From assembly GCA_017519405.1 (NCBI GenBank), contig JAFWSH010000002.1:1-64000 (forward strand): 64,000 bases of DNA, in the 5' to 3' direction. Of this stretch, positions 25,878 to 35,289 are shown in pieces (the stretch's first letter is position 1; each line of letters begins with the position of its first letter). The notes under the pieces were generated by a model. That model saw only the letters and a list, made by a program, of their open reading frames with translations, had not been told where the DNA came from and did no database searches. Source of the stretch: Clostridia bacterium (GTDB lineage: Bacteria > Bacillota > Clostridia > Christensenellales > Aristaeellaceae). The translations under genes were made by a program, and so were the position numbers.

Positions 25878-27158
25878 TTATACCCGCATGACCCAGGCGC
25901 CTACCGGCCGGATGTTCAGCACCCGGCAGGCGCCCTGGCCGAAGACGCTGTCCATCCGGCTGACAAAGCCGTCCAGCAGCTCCAGGGGCACGAAGTTCAG
26001 CGTGGTGCCGGCGAAGCCGCCGCCGTGGACCCGCCAGGCGCCCTTCCCGGCCAGCATCTCCTCCGCCAGGGCCAGGGCCAGGGCCAGGCCCTGCTCCGCG
26101 GGGCTCGCCCACACATTCTGCAGATACATGTAGGAGGAGCGGCCGCTGGCGATGATGGCCTCCAGGAAGGCGGGCATGTCCTCCCGGTCCAGGGCCTCCA
26201 CCTGGGTCAGCACCCGGTCGTTCTCCGCGAAGAAGTGCATGGCCCGCAGCAGGGCGCGGTCGCTGACCTTGCCCCGCAGGGTGGGCAGGGCGGCCTGGAA
26301 CTCCTCCGGCCGGACCCGCCGCAGCACCTCCTCCCCGAGGCAGGCCGCCACCTGCTTCATCTCCGCGGGGATGGCGGCGTAGTCCGCCGTGAGGTCGGCG
26401 TGGCTGCCGCCGGTGGCCACCACGGCCAGGGCATAGCCCCGGGCGGCGAAATCAAAGGACAGGCGCCGGACCTCCGGCTCCTCCCGGGCGAAGTCCACCG
26501 CCACCAGGCCGCCGGCGGCGGAGGCCATCTGGTCCAGCAGGCCCGAGGGCTTGCCGAAGTGGACATTCTCCGCGTACTGGCTGATCTTGGCCCGGGTGAC
26601 GAAATCCATGTCAAAGCGGTTGAAGAGCTGGTCGAAAATGGCGCTCACCAGCACCTCGAAGGCGGCGGAGGAGCTCAGGCCGCTGCCGGAGGCCACGGTG
26701 GAGTGGACCACCGCGTCAAAGCCGCCGATGGCGAACCCCCGCTCCGCCATGCCCTGGGCCACGCCCCGGATCAGGGCGGCGGTGGTGCCCTCCTCCTCCG
26801 GCCGGGGCTCCAGGCTGTCCAGGGTGAGGGTCATGGGGGCATAGCCCTCGGAGCGCACCTGCACCACCCGGTCCTCCCGGGGGGAGACCGCCGCCAGGGT
26901 GTCCATGCTCACCGACGCCGCCAGCACCCGGCCCCGGTTGTGGTCGGTGTGGTTGCCGCCGATCTCCGCCCGGCCCGGCGCGCTGATCAGCCACACGGGC
27001 CGGTCCGCACCGAAGTGCTTCTCGTGCTTGCTCAGCAGGGTTTTGCAGCGGTTGGTCTGGCTGACGAGCTCCCCGTTGCGGCTGCCGTAGAGCCAGGTCA
27101 GCTGCTCCATCAGGCTGCCGTCGTTCAGGGCACGGATCAACTGCATGGTCTCACTCAT
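25878..27158 (-). CDS. galK: Galactokinase-like GHMP kinase
   Basis: A 426-residue GHMP kinase. SAPGRAEIGGNHTDHNRG is the galactokinase signature near residue 57; STVASGSGLSSSAAFEVLVS is the ATP-binding GHMP motif near 155; HGGGFAGTTLNFVP is motif 3. The family phosphorylates galactose at C1 for the Leloir pathway. AAGGAGG lies 6 bases before ATG 27158, and the start overlaps the preceding solute-binding-protein gene by 8 bases. No galT or galE is in the window. Specificity for galactose is likely but not certain. Confidence 0.88.
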   Translation of the reverse strand: MSETMQLIRALNDGSLMEQLTWLYGSRNGELVSQTNRCKTLLSKHEKHFGADRPVWLISAPGRAEIGGNHTDHNRGRVLAASVSMDTLAAVSPREDRVVQVRSEGYAPMTLTLDSLEPRPEEEGTTAALIRGVAQGMAERGFAIGGFDAVVHSTVASGSGLSSSAAFEVLVSAIFDQLFNRFDMDFVTRAKISQYAENVHFGKPSGLLDQMASAAGGLVAVDFAREEPEVRRLSFDFAARGYALAVVATGGSHADLTADYAAIPAEMKQVAACLGEEVLRRVRPEEFQAALPTLRGKVSDRALLRAMHFFAENDRVLTQVEALDREDMPAFLEAIIASGRSSYMYLQNVWASPAEQGLALALALAEEMLAGKGAWRVHGGGFAGTTLNFVPLELLDGFVSRMDSVFGQGACRVLNIRPVGAWVMRV

Positions 27159-28656
27159 GGTCTGCCTCCTTCTGCCGGTCTGCGGCCCGCTGCCAGATCT
27201 GGATGATCTCCGCCATGCCCAGGGCGTCAATCTGGCTGCAAAACTCCTCCCAGTGGGCGTCGTCCAGGGGCCAGTCCCCGGTGACGAACCAGGTCATCCG
27301 GGTCTCGCAATACGCGCTGAGGGCGGGCATCAGCGCCGCCAGCCGGGCCTCCTCCTCCGGGGTGAGGCTCATCTGGGGCACGGCCTCCCGGGCCACGGAC
27401 GCCACCTGGGCGAACTCCGCCACCAGGCGGTTGGCGGATACGTCGTCAAAGCTGAGGTTGAAGGACTCGGGCACATAGCCCGGGATGGGGCTGCCGGCGT
27501 CGATGGTGTCCTCCCGGCTCACCAGGGAGGCCACCTGCTCGGCGGAGTACAGCCAGCGCCACTTGCCGTCGGCGTCCCGCTGATAGTCCTCGTCCAGGAC
27601 GCCCGCCCGGGCCATGAAGCAGCCCTCCTCCGTGTAGAGGACGTCCGCCCAGCGCAGCATCTCCCCGGGGTTCTCGCAGGCGGTGGTGACGGCGAAGGTG
27701 CCCCGCACCACGGCGCCCATGAAGCTGCGGTAGACCGGGGCCTCTCCCGCCGGGTGCAGGAGCAGGGCGGTGTAGTCCTCCGCCGCCTTGGCGGGCAGCA
27801 GGGACATGGGGGAGGTGCCGAAGACCACGCCGTAGGGGATGGTGGTGGCGGAGTCGGAGAGCTTGCGGGTGGTGTCGCTGGTGGTGAAGCCGCTGTGGTC
27901 CAGCAGCTCCTCCGCCCACAGATCGTGGAGCCAGGCCAGGAAGGCCCGGCTGCGGTCCCCGGTGATGCCGCAGACGATCTGCCCCGCCTCGTCCCGGGTG
28001 AGGTAATAGTCGTTGGTGACCAGGCCGAAGGCGTGCTGCAGGAAGCGCAGGTCCCACATGCCGGTGAAGGTGAGGGGGATCTCATCCGCCTTGCTGTTGC
28101 GGTTGGGATCGCCGGCCTTGAAGGCCCGGAGCACCTCCGTCAGGGCCTCCGGGGTCTCGGGCATGGCCTGCTGGGTCATGGTGAGCCAGCGCTTGTTGAT
28201 CCAGATCAGGTTGTTGCTCAGCAGGGGGTCCAGCAGGGGCAGGGAGACGATGGCGCCGTCGGGGAGGGAGATGGCCGCCAGCCAGTCCGGGTGCGCCTGG
28301 AGCAGGGCCCACAGGTTGGGCGCCCACTCCGGCAGCAGGGGCCGCAGGTCCCTGAGCACCCCGGCGTCGTAGAGGGCCTGCTCCTCCCCGGGGGTGAGGG
28401 AGGCCTTGAAAAGCACGGCGGGCAGCTCCCCCTCCGCCTTCAGCCCGGTTTTGTAGCGCTGATACTCCGCGGCGTCCTTGAACTGGCGGTAGACGAACCG
28501 CAGGCCTGTCTTCTCCTCCATGGCCAGGAAAAAGCGGTTGTTGTCCCAGTCGTGCCCGGTCTCGGCGGCGTCGTAGCCCGCCATCACCGGATCCGCCAGC
28601 CCCAGCGCCGGGATCAGCATCATCATGGCCATCAGCCATGCCAGCACACGCTTCAT
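27151..28656 (-). CDS. Extracellular solute-binding protein, family-1 type
   Basis: A 501-residue exported protein with a clear signal peptide (MKRVLAWLMAMMMLIPALGL) and no lipobox cysteine. The mature part has the pattern of ABC sugar-binding proteins: FKAGDPNRNSKADEIPLTFT, a Ca-site-like motif of this family, near residue 180, then PYGVVFGTSPMSL and a C-terminal helical region. AAGGAGG lies 8 bases before the ATG. No ABC permease or ATPase gene is near. It is translationally coupled to galactokinase, which suggests delivery or sensing of a galactose-containing glycan. Confidence 0.75.
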   Translation of the reverse strand: MKRVLAWLMAMMMLIPALGLADPVMAGYDAAETGHDWDNNRFFLAMEEKTGLRFVYRQFKDAAEYQRYKTGLKAEGELPAVLFKASLTPGEEQALYDAGVLRDLRPLLPEWAPNLWALLQAHPDWLAAISLPDGAIVSLPLLDPLLSNNLIWINKRWLTMTQQAMPETPEALTEVLRAFKAGDPNRNSKADEIPLTFTGMWDLRFLQHAFGLVTNDYYLTRDEAGQIVCGITGDRSRAFLAWLHDLWAEELLDHSGFTTSDTTRKLSDSATTIPYGVVFGTSPMSLLPAKAAEDYTALLLHPAGEAPVYRSFMGAVVRGTFAVTTACENPGEMLRWADVLYTEEGCFMARAGVLDEDYQRDADGKWRWLYSAEQVASLVSREDTIDAGSPIPGYVPESFNLSFDDVSANRLVAEFAQVASVAREAVPQMSLTPEEEARLAALMPALSAYCETRMTWFVTGDWPLDDAHWEEFCSQIDALGMAEIIQIWQRAADRQKEADHE

Positions 28657-28701
28657 GCCCTTGCCCTCCTTGTTCCGTAACGCCTTGCGGCGACGGCCAC
28701 C

Positions 28702-28729
28702 ATTATACCCCACTTTCCCGGCTTTGAAA
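28702..28729 (-). promoter_or_regulatory. Promoter of the solute-binding-protein/galK operon
   Basis: On the minus strand, TTTCAA (28724-28729) and TATAAT (28702-28707) are 16 bp apart, about 45 bases before the start. Confidence 0.65.
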
Positions 28730-28787
28730 AGGCTTTTTCCGCCGGGGATTGTTTCTGGTGTGTACTGCGGATCCGGGGGAGACGGAA

Positions 28788-28811
28788 AACCCCCGCCGGG
28801 CGGGCGGGGGA
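28788..28811 (-). terminator. Terminator of the kinase/binding-protein/transglutaminase operon
   Basis: On the minus strand, a GC-only stem CCCCCGCCC / GGCGGGGG is followed by TTTT, 20 bases past the transglutaminase stop. Confidence 0.65.
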
Positions 28812-28830
28812 GGAAAGGCGGGGAAAGGGA

Positions 28831-30408
28831 TCAGGGCGCCAGGTAGAGCAGGCCGTTCTGCTGGCAGAAGGTCTCCACCGGGGTGCCGTCGATGGTCAGG
28901 GCCGCCGGGGCGATGAGGGTCACGGTGATGCCGGCGGGGAAGGCATCCGGGTCGACGACGGAGGCGGCGTTGGGGATGGTGATCCACACCGCGTCCACGG
29001 TGAGCCCCGCAAAGCAGTCCGCCGCCACGGTCACCGGGAGGTCCGGCAGCACAAACTCCCGGAAGGCCGTGCCCCGGAAGGCCTCGGCGCCCAGGGACTC
29101 CGTGCTCTCCGGCAGGACGCAGATGTCGTAGCCCGGGGCAGGGTCGGGGCCGGCGCCGGTGACCTCCACGTGGAAGACGCGGTCGCTCTCGTTGAAGGTC
29201 ACCGCCACGGTGACGGCGTTCCCCGCGGTGCTTTGCCAGCTGCGGTACTGCTGCACCATGGCCAGCAGGTGGAACTTCGGGGCGAAGTAGGCGGCATTGT
29301 CCGAATCTGACAGGTCGTAGAAAGCGCCGTCGCCGGCGTCCAGACGGGGCTTCAGGTCAACATCGAAACTGGTCTGGCCCAGGTCGATCTGCGCCTGGAA
29401 CAGGTCGGTATAGGTGCCGGTTTTGCCGGCTTCGTCCTGCCAGGTGTTCGCCTCCGGCCACTCCTCGTCCAGCCGGACAATGGCGCTGTTGGCCAGGGAG
29501 GGGCAGGCGTGGCTGGCTGCATAGTCGTGGTGGGTGCTGTGGTACCGCCCGTCCTGGATGAAGGCGTCGCTGAGGCAGAAGAAATGGTGGTATTCCTCGC
29601 CGCTCACGGGCCCCTCGCTCTCGCCGGGATCATCCCAGGTGACGTCCACATGGGCCCAGATGTCATCGATGCATACCACGTTCCAGGCGTGGTTCATGGG
29701 ATTGCTGCTGACCCGGGCGACGTCAATCCCGGCCTCCCGCAGCAGCAGGTTGTAGGCCTTGGAGTAGCTGTCGCACACGCCGGTGCCCTTGTAGAGCACG
29801 CCGTCCGGGCCGTACATGGTGTAGGTGTAGTCGTACCGGGCGTGGTGGGTGAGCCAGTCGTGGAGGTTCAGGGCGGTCTGCCAGTCGTCCCCGGGAACCT
29901 TGCACTGGTTCACGATGCCCGCCACCTTGTCGGAGAGGGCGGGGTGGTCCGCGTCCGGGTCCAGGGTGAAGGTATAGCGGGCGCTGCGGCTCTCGTCTGC
30001 GTTCGAATGGTTCTCGGCGAAGAGGGTGATCCTGTAGGTGGCGGGCATGGCCAGGAGCGGCAGGGTCAGGGTGTCGCCGGAGATGTTGTGGAGGCTGTAG
30101 AGCAGCCGGTCGCCGTCGTCGAGGCGGTCGTCATACACCTGGGCGGCGTAGGTGAACGTGGCGTCCGGCGCGGTGGATTCCTTGACGATCCTGAACACGC
30201 CCGGGGTGTCGTAGGTGGGGGCCGTCACCACCTCCAGGTGGAAATCCTTCTGCCAGTAGGTGGCCCTGCTGTGGGTCTCCATCCAGTCCCGGCGCTCCAG
30301 GGCCAGGTCCTCCTGACGGTAGGGGTTGGTGGGGTAACGGTCCGCCTGGGCGGCGCCGCACAGCAGCAGGGCCAGCAGGGCGGCCAGGACAACCAGCAGT
30401 CTCTTCAT
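28831..30408 (-). CDS. Secreted transglutaminase-like protein with LRR-type C-terminus
   Basis: A 525-residue exported protein (signal peptide to about residue 22, QADRYP after the cleavage region). The transglutaminase-like core at ~165-265 carries a full Cys-His-Asp triad: C212 in GVCDSYS, H240 in NHAWN and D255 in HVDVTWDD. The C-terminal ~120 residues (LGAEAFRGTAFREFVLPD and ADCFAGLTVDAVWITIPNA) resemble BspA-type leucine-rich repeats. Such proteins act at the cell surface as proteases or cross-linking enzymes; the exact reaction is unknown. AGGAGG precedes the ATG. It is the last gene of the operon that starts with a hybrid histidine kinase. Confidence 0.82.
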   Translation of the reverse strand: MKRLLVVLAALLALLLCGAAQADRYPTNPYRQEDLALERRDWMETHSRATYWQKDFHLEVVTAPTYDTPGVFRIVKESTAPDATFTYAAQVYDDRLDDGDRLLYSLHNISGDTLTLPLLAMPATYRITLFAENHSNADESRSARYTFTLDPDADHPALSDKVAGIVNQCKVPGDDWQTALNLHDWLTHHARYDYTYTMYGPDGVLYKGTGVCDSYSKAYNLLLREAGIDVARVSSNPMNHAWNVVCIDDIWAHVDVTWDDPGESEGPVSGEEYHHFFCLSDAFIQDGRYHSTHHDYAASHACPSLANSAIVRLDEEWPEANTWQDEAGKTGTYTDLFQAQIDLGQTSFDVDLKPRLDAGDGAFYDLSDSDNAAYFAPKFHLLAMVQQYRSWQSTAGNAVTVAVTFNESDRVFHVEVTGAGPDPAPGYDICVLPESTESLGAEAFRGTAFREFVLPDLPVTVAADCFAGLTVDAVWITIPNAASVVDPDAFPAGITVTLIAPAALTIDGTPVETFCQQNGLLYLAP

Positions 30409-30467
30409 GGGGTGTACCTCCTGAGGGTTTCATTTTCAGTACGGGGGCGCGGGGCAGCCGTCGTCCC

Positions 30468-31775
30468 TTATTCTGTTTTGCCGAAGCCGGCCACCGCCTC
30501 GTCCACGGTGACCAGGCCGTTGCTCACCCGCCAGCAGGCGTCCCGCACATAGACGTCCGGGGCGTCCTGCAGGCCCAGCTCCGTCTGGTAGATCACCCGG
30601 CTGGGGTCCAGCTCGCCGAAGGCGGCGTACACCCCGTCCAGGGACATGTCGTTGCAGGGGGTCACCATGCGCTTGGCCTGGGCCATGCGGTTCAATTCCG
30701 CCGTGGTCACCAGGAAGCGCATGAACTCGTTGGCCATGGCCAGGTTTTTGCTGTTGCGGTTCACGCCGAAGTACAGGCTGATCACGTCCAGGAAATAGCT
30801 CCCCTCCTCCGTGGAGGGCACGGGCCAGAAGCTGTATTTGAAGGGGTGGGCGGTGAAGGCCTCGGAGCGGCTCTCCCGCTTCTCCGTGCCGGACACGGTG
30901 CCCGCCTTGGCCAGCATCATGGGGACGTCCCCCTCGAAGAAGCGGAGGATCACGGGGTCATAGTCCTTCTCCAGGGTGTTGCAGGCCTCCAGGTCGATGA
31001 AGCCCCGGTTCATGAAGTCCACGGCCTTCTCCAGGGTGGAGCGCATGTACTCCCCGGCCTCGGGCTTCATGGCGTTGAGGGCGTCCAGGGCGGCCCGGTT
31101 ATCCCGGATCTGGGCGCAGAAATAGGGGTGGAGCATGGGGTAGAGCAGGAAGGTGCCCCGGTTGTAGCCCATCATGGGGCTGGCGTAGCCCGCCTTCTGC
31201 AGCTGTTCACAGGCCTGCGTCAGCTGGGAGTAGGTCCGGGGAATCTGGACGTTCTCCTTCTTGAACAGGTCCTCGTTCACCAGCATGCCGTAGGTCTCGG
31301 AGAAGATGGGCACGAAGGGCACATGCCCCTGCTCATCCTTGTAGAGCAGGCCGGGGCGGATGCAGCCCAGGTCGATGCCCAGGGCCTTGTCCGACAGGTC
31401 CTCCGCCGCGTCGAACAGCCCCTGATAGGTCTCCTTGGCGATGACCATGGAGGGGTAGGCGAAGAAGATGTCCGGGGCCTCGCTGCCGGTGAGGGCGGTG
31501 ACGATGCTCTTGTTGTAGTCGTCCAGCTTGACGTATTTCAGCGTCACGTTGGGGTAGTACTGGTTGAAGAGGTTGAACTCCGACACCAGGGCCTCGAAGT
31601 TGTCGTAGTGGCCCACCACCTGGATGGTGCAGGCGGTGTCCTTGTCCAGGGCGGGCACAAAGACGCCGGAAGCGGACGGGTCGTCCTTCTTCTCCGGTGC
31701 GCCGCAGGCGGTGAGGCACAGGGTCAGCGCCAGGGCCAGCAGGCAGCGCAGCCATTTCATTCCCGTCTTCCTCAT
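30468..31775 (-). CDS. Lipoprotein ABC-type solute-binding protein
   Basis: A 435-residue lipoprotein with signal peptide and lipobox LTAC near residues 20-24. The family-1 extracellular binding-protein fold shows in NQYYPNVTLKYVKLDDYNKS, SEAPDIFFAYPS and GMLVNEDLFKKENVQIPRTY. GGAAGG lies 8 bases before ATG 31775, which overlaps the histidine-kinase stop by 4 bases. There are no permease genes nearby. The tight coupling to a sensor kinase with an extracellular domain suggests it feeds ligand information to the kinase (inference), or serves an ABC permease encoded elsewhere. Confidence 0.85.
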   Translation of the reverse strand: MRKTGMKWLRCLLALALTLCLTACGAPEKKDDPSASGVFVPALDKDTACTIQVVGHYDNFEALVSEFNLFNQYYPNVTLKYVKLDDYNKSIVTALTGSEAPDIFFAYPSMVIAKETYQGLFDAAEDLSDKALGIDLGCIRPGLLYKDEQGHVPFVPIFSETYGMLVNEDLFKKENVQIPRTYSQLTQACEQLQKAGYASPMMGYNRGTFLLYPMLHPYFCAQIRDNRAALDALNAMKPEAGEYMRSTLEKAVDFMNRGFIDLEACNTLEKDYDPVILRFFEGDVPMMLAKAGTVSGTEKRESRSEAFTAHPFKYSFWPVPSTEEGSYFLDVISLYFGVNRNSKNLAMANEFMRFLVTTAELNRMAQAKRMVTPCNDMSLDGVYAAFGELDPSRVIYQTELGLQDAPDVYVRDACWRVSNGLVTVDEAVAGFGKTE

Positions 31776-34336
31776 GGGGCAAAACCTTCCTTTCGTTTCT
31801 CGCTCTCCCGGATCCGCCGGAGCTCCTTCAGCACCAGCTTCATGTCGATGGGCTTGGCAATGTGGCCGTTCATGCCGGCGGCCAGGCACTCCGCGATGTT
31901 CTCGGAGAAGGCGTCCGCCGTCATGGCGATGATGGGGATCCCCGCCGCCCGGGGGTCCGGCAGGGCGCGGATGGCCCGGGTGGCGTCGATGCCGTTGAGC
32001 ACGGGCATCTGGATGTCCATAAAGATCAGGTTGAACTCGCCCTCCCGGGCCCGGGCCATGCGGTCCACCGCCAGCTGGCCGTTCTCCGCCCGCTCGCTGG
32101 TGATGCCGTGCATCTGCAGCAGCATGGAGATGATCTCCCAGTTGATGTCGTTGTCCTCCGCCACCAGGATGTTCATGCCGGCGATGTCCGTGTCGTCCTC
32201 CTCCTGGTCGGCGTGCTCCCGGGCCTGGCCCAGCAGCTCGCTGATCTTGTCATAGAGGGTGGAGCGGAAGAGGGGCTTGCTGATGAAGCCGCTGATGCCG
32301 GCCTGCTGGGCCGCCTCCTCCAGGTCGGACTGGTCGTAGGCGGAGATCAGCAGGATGGGCACCTCCGGGCCCACGGCGCTGCGGATCTGCTCCGCGGCCC
32401 GGATGCCGTCCATGTCCGGCATCTTCCAGTCCAGGATCACCACCTGGAAGGGATCGCCCTGCTCCTTGGCCCGGACGGCCTGCTCCACCGCCCCTGCGCT
32501 GGTGCCCACGGCCTGCGCCCGGGCGCCCAGGGACTGCAGGGTGTCCATGGCGGTCTCCAGCAGCACCGGGTCGTCGTCGGCGATGAGCACCCGGGTGCCC
32601 TCCGGCAGGGTCATCTGCTCCGTTTTCCGGTCCGCGATGGGGATCTCCAGCACCACGGTGAAGGTGGTGCCCTCCCCCAGGGCGCTCCGGCAGTCGATGG
32701 TGCCGTGCATCAGGTCCACCATCTGCTTGGTGATGGCCAGGCCCAGGCCCGTGCCCTGGATGGTGTTCACCCGGCTGTCCGTCTGCCGGGAGAAGGGCTG
32801 GTACATCCGCTCCATGAACTCCGGCGACATGCCCATGCCCGTGTCCGCCACCACGTAGGTGAGCTTCACCCGGTCCGGCGCGGTGCCGGGCTCCTCCCGC
32901 AGGTCCACGCAGACCCGGCCCCGGGGCTCCGTGTACTTGATGGCGTTGGACAGGAGGTTGATGAAGATTTGGTTGATCCGCAGCTGGTCGGCGTAGAGGT
33001 ACTCATGCTCGATCCGGCTGATGCGGAAATTGAAGTCGATGTTCTTCTCCTTCACCATGGGCTGGGAGATGTTCACCAGGTTCTCCGCGCACTCCGCCAG
33101 GGAGAAGGTGACGGGGCTCAGGTTGAGCTTGCCGCTCTCCACCTTGGAGATGTCCAGGATGTCGTTGATGAGGGTCAGCAGGTGATTGCTGGCCAGGTTG
33201 ATCTTGTGCAGGCTCTCCCGGACGGTGGCGGGGTCCTCCACGTTGCGCCCGGCGATGGTGGTGAGGCCGATGATGGCGTTCATGGGGGTGCGGATGTCGT
33301 GGGACATGGTGGAGAGGAAGTCCGTCTTGGCCCGGTTGGCCTGCTCCGCCGCGTCCGCCGCCACCTTCAGGCGCCGGTTGAACTGCAGCATGATGAGGAA
33401 GTCCAGCAGGAGCAGCAGCAGCAGGCCCCCGGCGATGATGCCCACCAGGTGCCAGTCCATGGTGAAGCGGCCCAGGGACGACAGGGGGATCAGGGTCACG
33501 ATGAGCCAGTCGTCGGTGGAGTTGACCCGGGTGTGGGCGATGACGCAGCGCTCCCCCCGGGAGTTGTTCATCTCCAGGCTGCCGGATGCCCCCGCCAGCT
33601 CGCTGTGGAGCCGCTCCCGGGTGTCCGGCGCCGTCTGGTTGTAGGACTGGTAAAACTCGAAGAAGTTGGAGTTGGTGAAGGAGCGGCCGCTGATGATGTA
33701 GTCGCCGTTGTCGTCCAGGAGGGAGATCTCCGCCTCCTCATACTCGTCGGTGGGGAAGACCCACTCCTCCACAAACACCGACACCGGGATGATCCGCAGC
33801 AGCACGGCGGGCCGGGTCTGCCCATCCGCTTCCGTGAGGGTGACGGGCCGGCAGAAGGCGATGGACTGCACCGCGTTCACGGGGTTGGTGTAGGCCCGGG
33901 TGACGTTCACGGTGTTGCCCGCGTTGAAGAAGGCGTCCACGCCCTGGGGGAAGAGGTTGATCCTGCCGTAGGAGACGGTGAAGTCCTCCGGCCGGCCGGA
34001 GGCGGCGGTGGTGGTGTAGCCCGCCAGGGTGTCCCCGTCGGTGTAGAGGAGGTGGACCATGATGCTGGGGGAGGTGACGGAGGTGCGGACAAAGTCGATG
34101 GCCTCCTGCCCCGTCATGCCCGTGGCGTTGATGTGGTTGGCCCAGCTGTCGCAGACCCGCTGCTCGCCCACCAGATAGTTGGTGGTGACGTGCTCCATGG
34201 CCACGGTCATGTTCTCAAAGGCATCCGTCCGGCTGGCCAGGAGCCGGCGCTGCTCGTTGCCGGCGTAGAGCACCACAAAAGTCAGGATCGCCAGCACGAT
34301 CAGCACATTGCCCAGGATAATCAGGCCTTTTCTCAT
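31772..34336 (-). CDS. Hybrid sensor histidine kinase with two receiver domains
   Basis: An 854-residue membrane kinase. TM1 (~6-24), an extracellular Cache-like sensor (~25-295) and TM2 (~300-320) precede the HisKA domain with phospho-acceptor H346 in STMSHDIRTPMNAIIG. The HATPase domain follows (NQIFINLLSNAIKYT, DTGMGMS, GTGLGLAIT). Two receiver domains follow, with D636 in VVILDWKMPDMDG and D774 in LIFMDIQMPVLNG. No HPt domain or output regulator is visible here, so the downstream partner lies elsewhere. It is the first gene of an operon with a solute-binding lipoprotein and a secreted transglutaminase. Confidence 0.93.
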   Translation of the reverse strand: MRKGLIILGNVLIVLAILTFVVLYAGNEQRRLLASRTDAFENMTVAMEHVTTNYLVGEQRVCDSWANHINATGMTGQEAIDFVRTSVTSPSIMVHLLYTDGDTLAGYTTTAASGRPEDFTVSYGRINLFPQGVDAFFNAGNTVNVTRAYTNPVNAVQSIAFCRPVTLTEADGQTRPAVLLRIIPVSVFVEEWVFPTDEYEEAEISLLDDNGDYIISGRSFTNSNFFEFYQSYNQTAPDTRERLHSELAGASGSLEMNNSRGERCVIAHTRVNSTDDWLIVTLIPLSSLGRFTMDWHLVGIIAGGLLLLLLLDFLIMLQFNRRLKVAADAAEQANRAKTDFLSTMSHDIRTPMNAIIGLTTIAGRNVEDPATVRESLHKINLASNHLLTLINDILDISKVESGKLNLSPVTFSLAECAENLVNISQPMVKEKNIDFNFRISRIEHEYLYADQLRINQIFINLLSNAIKYTEPRGRVCVDLREEPGTAPDRVKLTYVVADTGMGMSPEFMERMYQPFSRQTDSRVNTIQGTGLGLAITKQMVDLMHGTIDCRSALGEGTTFTVVLEIPIADRKTEQMTLPEGTRVLIADDDPVLLETAMDTLQSLGARAQAVGTSAGAVEQAVRAKEQGDPFQVVILDWKMPDMDGIRAAEQIRSAVGPEVPILLISAYDQSDLEEAAQQAGISGFISKPLFRSTLYDKISELLGQAREHADQEEDDTDIAGMNILVAEDNDINWEIISMLLQMHGITSERAENGQLAVDRMARAREGEFNLIFMDIQMPVLNGIDATRAIRALPDPRAAGIPIIAMTADAFSENIAECLAAGMNGHIAKPIDMKLVLKELRRIRESEKRKEGFAP

Positions 34337-34386
34337 GCCATCACCCCTCTGCCGGGCCTGCCCGGCCGCCGGTGGTTTCTCCGGCT

Positions 34387-34415
34387 ATTATAGCATGAAG
34401 GGAGGGCTTTGACAA
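34387..34415 (-). promoter_or_regulatory. Promoter of the hybrid kinase operon
   Basis: On the minus strand, TTGTCA (34410-34415) and TATAAT (34387-34392) are 17 bp apart. Confidence 0.75.
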
Positions 34416-34527
34416 GCCGTGGGGGAGGGCGGGGATTTCCCCCGGGGCGGGGTGGCGCGCCGGCGGAATCTGTGATAAAATGGAAACACCCGCCCCTCCG
34501 GCGGAAAAACACGGGAGGCTGATGCAA

Positions 34528-35184
34528 GTGAAATACGGCGAGTCTGCTTTTGACATCCTCTATCTGGCCTTTGCCATCGTCAGCGGCTGCGTGATCCTGC
34601 GACGGGCCCGGGACGCGGCGGGACGGAAGATGGGGCTGGCGGCCCTGATCCTGGGCTGCGGCGACGCCTTCCACCTGGTGCCCCGGGTGCTGAACTATTT
34701 TGTCACCGGGGTCAATTGGACCGCCGCCCTGGGGGTGGGCAAGCTGGTGACCTCCATCACCATGACCGTCTTCTATGTGCTGATGTACCGGATCCGGCAG
34801 GACCTGTGGGCCGAAAAAGAGAACCGCGGCATGACGGCGGCGGTCTGGGGGCTGACCCTGCTGCGGACGGTGCTGTGCCTCTTCCCCCAGAACGCCTGGC
34901 TGGAGAACGGCAGCGACCCCCTCTGGGGCACCATCCGGAACATTCCCTTCGTGATCCTGGGGGCCCTGGTGTGCCTGCTGTATTTCCGCAAGCGGGGGGA
35001 GGACCGGCGCTTCCGCCTCGTCTGGCTCTACATCCTGCTCTCCTTCCTCTTCTACATCCCGGTGGCGGTGGCGGCCGGCCTGCTGCCCATCCTGGGCATG
35101 CTGATGCTGCCCAAGACCGTGTGCTACATCCTGCTGATCCTGGTCTTCCTGCGTTACACCCGGCAGGAGATCCCGGCGGTGTAA
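34528..35184 (+). CDS. Multi-pass membrane protein of unknown function
   Basis: A 218-residue protein with about seven hydrophobic segments. GGGAGG at 34513-34518 is 9 bases before GTG 34528 but only 3 bases before the in-frame ATG at 34522, so the GTG is the better start. Cytoplasmic-type Arg/Lys loops (RRARDAAGRK, RIRQDLWAEKENRG, RKRGEDRRFR) alternate with the helices. I recognise no family. It is monocistronic and divergent from the hybrid kinase operon; a GATAAAAT box just upstream may be its -10. Confidence 0.65.
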   Translation: MKYGESAFDILYLAFAIVSGCVILRRARDAAGRKMGLAALILGCGDAFHLVPRVLNYFVTGVNWTAALGVGKLVTSITMTVFYVLMYRIRQDLWAEKENRGMTAAVWGLTLLRTVLCLFPQNAWLENGSDPLWGTIRNIPFVILGALVCLLYFRKRGEDRRFRLVWLYILLSFLFYIPVAVAAGLLPILGMLMLPKTVCYILLILVFLRYTRQEIPAV

Positions 35185-35227
35185 GGCCTTTGCGACCCGC
35201 ATTTTACAGAATCAACGCAATTTCTTG

Positions 35228-35256
35228 TTGACTTTGCAACAGTTTTGCAATATATT
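35228..35256 (+). promoter_or_regulatory. Promoter of the SH3/peptidoglycan-binding protein gene
   Basis: TTGACT (35228-35233) and TATATT (35251-35256) are 17 bp apart, in an AT-rich patch. Confidence 0.75.
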
Positions 35257-35289
35257 TATGGGGGATCAGCTGGGAAAGGGGGAATCGGT

